15,105 nucleotides of DNA from Candidatus Heimdallarchaeota archaeon (GTDB lineage: Archaea; Asgardarchaeota; Heimdallarchaeia; Heimdallarchaeales; Kariarchaeaceae), in NCBI GenBank assembly GCA_021399405.1, contig JAAFKL010000227.1:1-15105 (forward strand), given 5' to 3'. Of the stretch, positions 15,024 to 15,105 are shown in pieces. The notes under the pieces are model-generated. The model searched no databases. It had not been told where the DNA came from and saw only the letters and a program-made list of their open reading frames with translations. The position numbers and the translations under genes are program-made. Each line of letters begins with the position of its first letter. Position 1 is the stretch's first letter.

Positions 15024-15105
15024 ATGAGAAGTTTCGCAGGAAGAGATATATTATCATTAAAAGACTTTGAGAGAAATGAGTTCATGCATGTGTTTGAAAC
15101 TGCAG
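15024..15105 (+). CDS. pyrB: Aspartate carbamoyltransferase catalytic chain, N-terminal fragment (continues beyond window)
   Basis: Only 27 residues are visible. They begin MRSFAGRDILSLKDFERNE and end FETA, matching the start of archaeal PyrB proteins (a GRD-[IV]-[IL]-S-[IL]-x-D-F stretch followed by a helix with an acidic pattern). The enzyme joins carbamoyl phosphate and aspartate in the second step of pyrimidine synthesis. ATG at 15024 follows GGTGA by 4 nt, one of the clearer ribosome-binding sites in the window. The rest, including the carbamoyl-phosphate site STRT and any pyrI, lies outside. The call is by short N-terminal similarity only. Confidence 0.75.
   Translation, partial: MRSFAGRDILSLKDFERNEFMHVFETA

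Noticed and set aside
1..15105. CRISPR arrays, tRNA or rRNA genes
   Set aside because: I saw no regularly spaced repeats, no cloverleaf-like or GGTTCRA-type T-arm segments, and no rRNA-like GC-rich conserved stretch in the spacers.

Overview
The window looks like AT-rich archaeal chromosome, most likely from an Asgard (Heimdallarchaeia-type) archaeon. Three things point there: a Ras/Rab-like small GTPase with an N-terminal extension (2874-3974), solute-binding proteins with a Ser/Thr-rich stalk and C-terminal membrane anchor (one with an Ig-like module of the kind common in Asgard surface proteins), and TATA-like boxes 20-30 nt before many start codons, as in archaeal leaderless transcription. 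GTG and TTG starts are frequent. The lineage call is inference; no rRNA or ribosomal marker is present.

Layout. 1-1394 (minus) is a TnpB-type RNA-guided nuclease gene of the IS605/IS1341 class, cut off by the window edge, with the usual RuvC-II glutamate replaced by glycine. A small ribbon-helix-helix regulator follows (1567-1758, plus), convergent with a two-gene minus-strand block: the small GTPase (2874-3974) and a membrane-bound MCP-like signalling protein (1774-2820). Divergent from the GTPase is a COG2236-type purine phosphoribosyltransferase (4184-4771). Next come four minus-strand genes: a 69-residue helical protein, a coiled-coil/winged-helix protein, an Mrp/Nbp35-type Fe-S carrier ATPase, and a small beta-rich protein that may have a LURP-one/tubby-like fold.

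From 7708, cystathionine beta-synthase and cystathionine gamma-lyase/synthase lie in tandem on the plus strand. Together they make a reverse transsulfuration pathway (homocysteine + serine to cystathionine to cysteine). A 14-bp palindrome sits just before the TATA box of the second gene. Facing them on the minus strand are two tandem paralogous family-5 (peptide/oligopeptide-type) solute-binding proteins without permease or ATPase genes in the window. The start of pyrB (aspartate carbamoyltransferase) is at the right edge.

No complete unknown system is evident. The best leads are the GTPase with an arginine in place of the P-loop lysine beside a divergent MCP-like protein, the TnpB with an altered active site, and several candidate operators in the intergenic regions (a 9-bp inverted repeat at 4062-4095, the palindrome at 9124-9137, and a 13-mer shared upstream of two genes).
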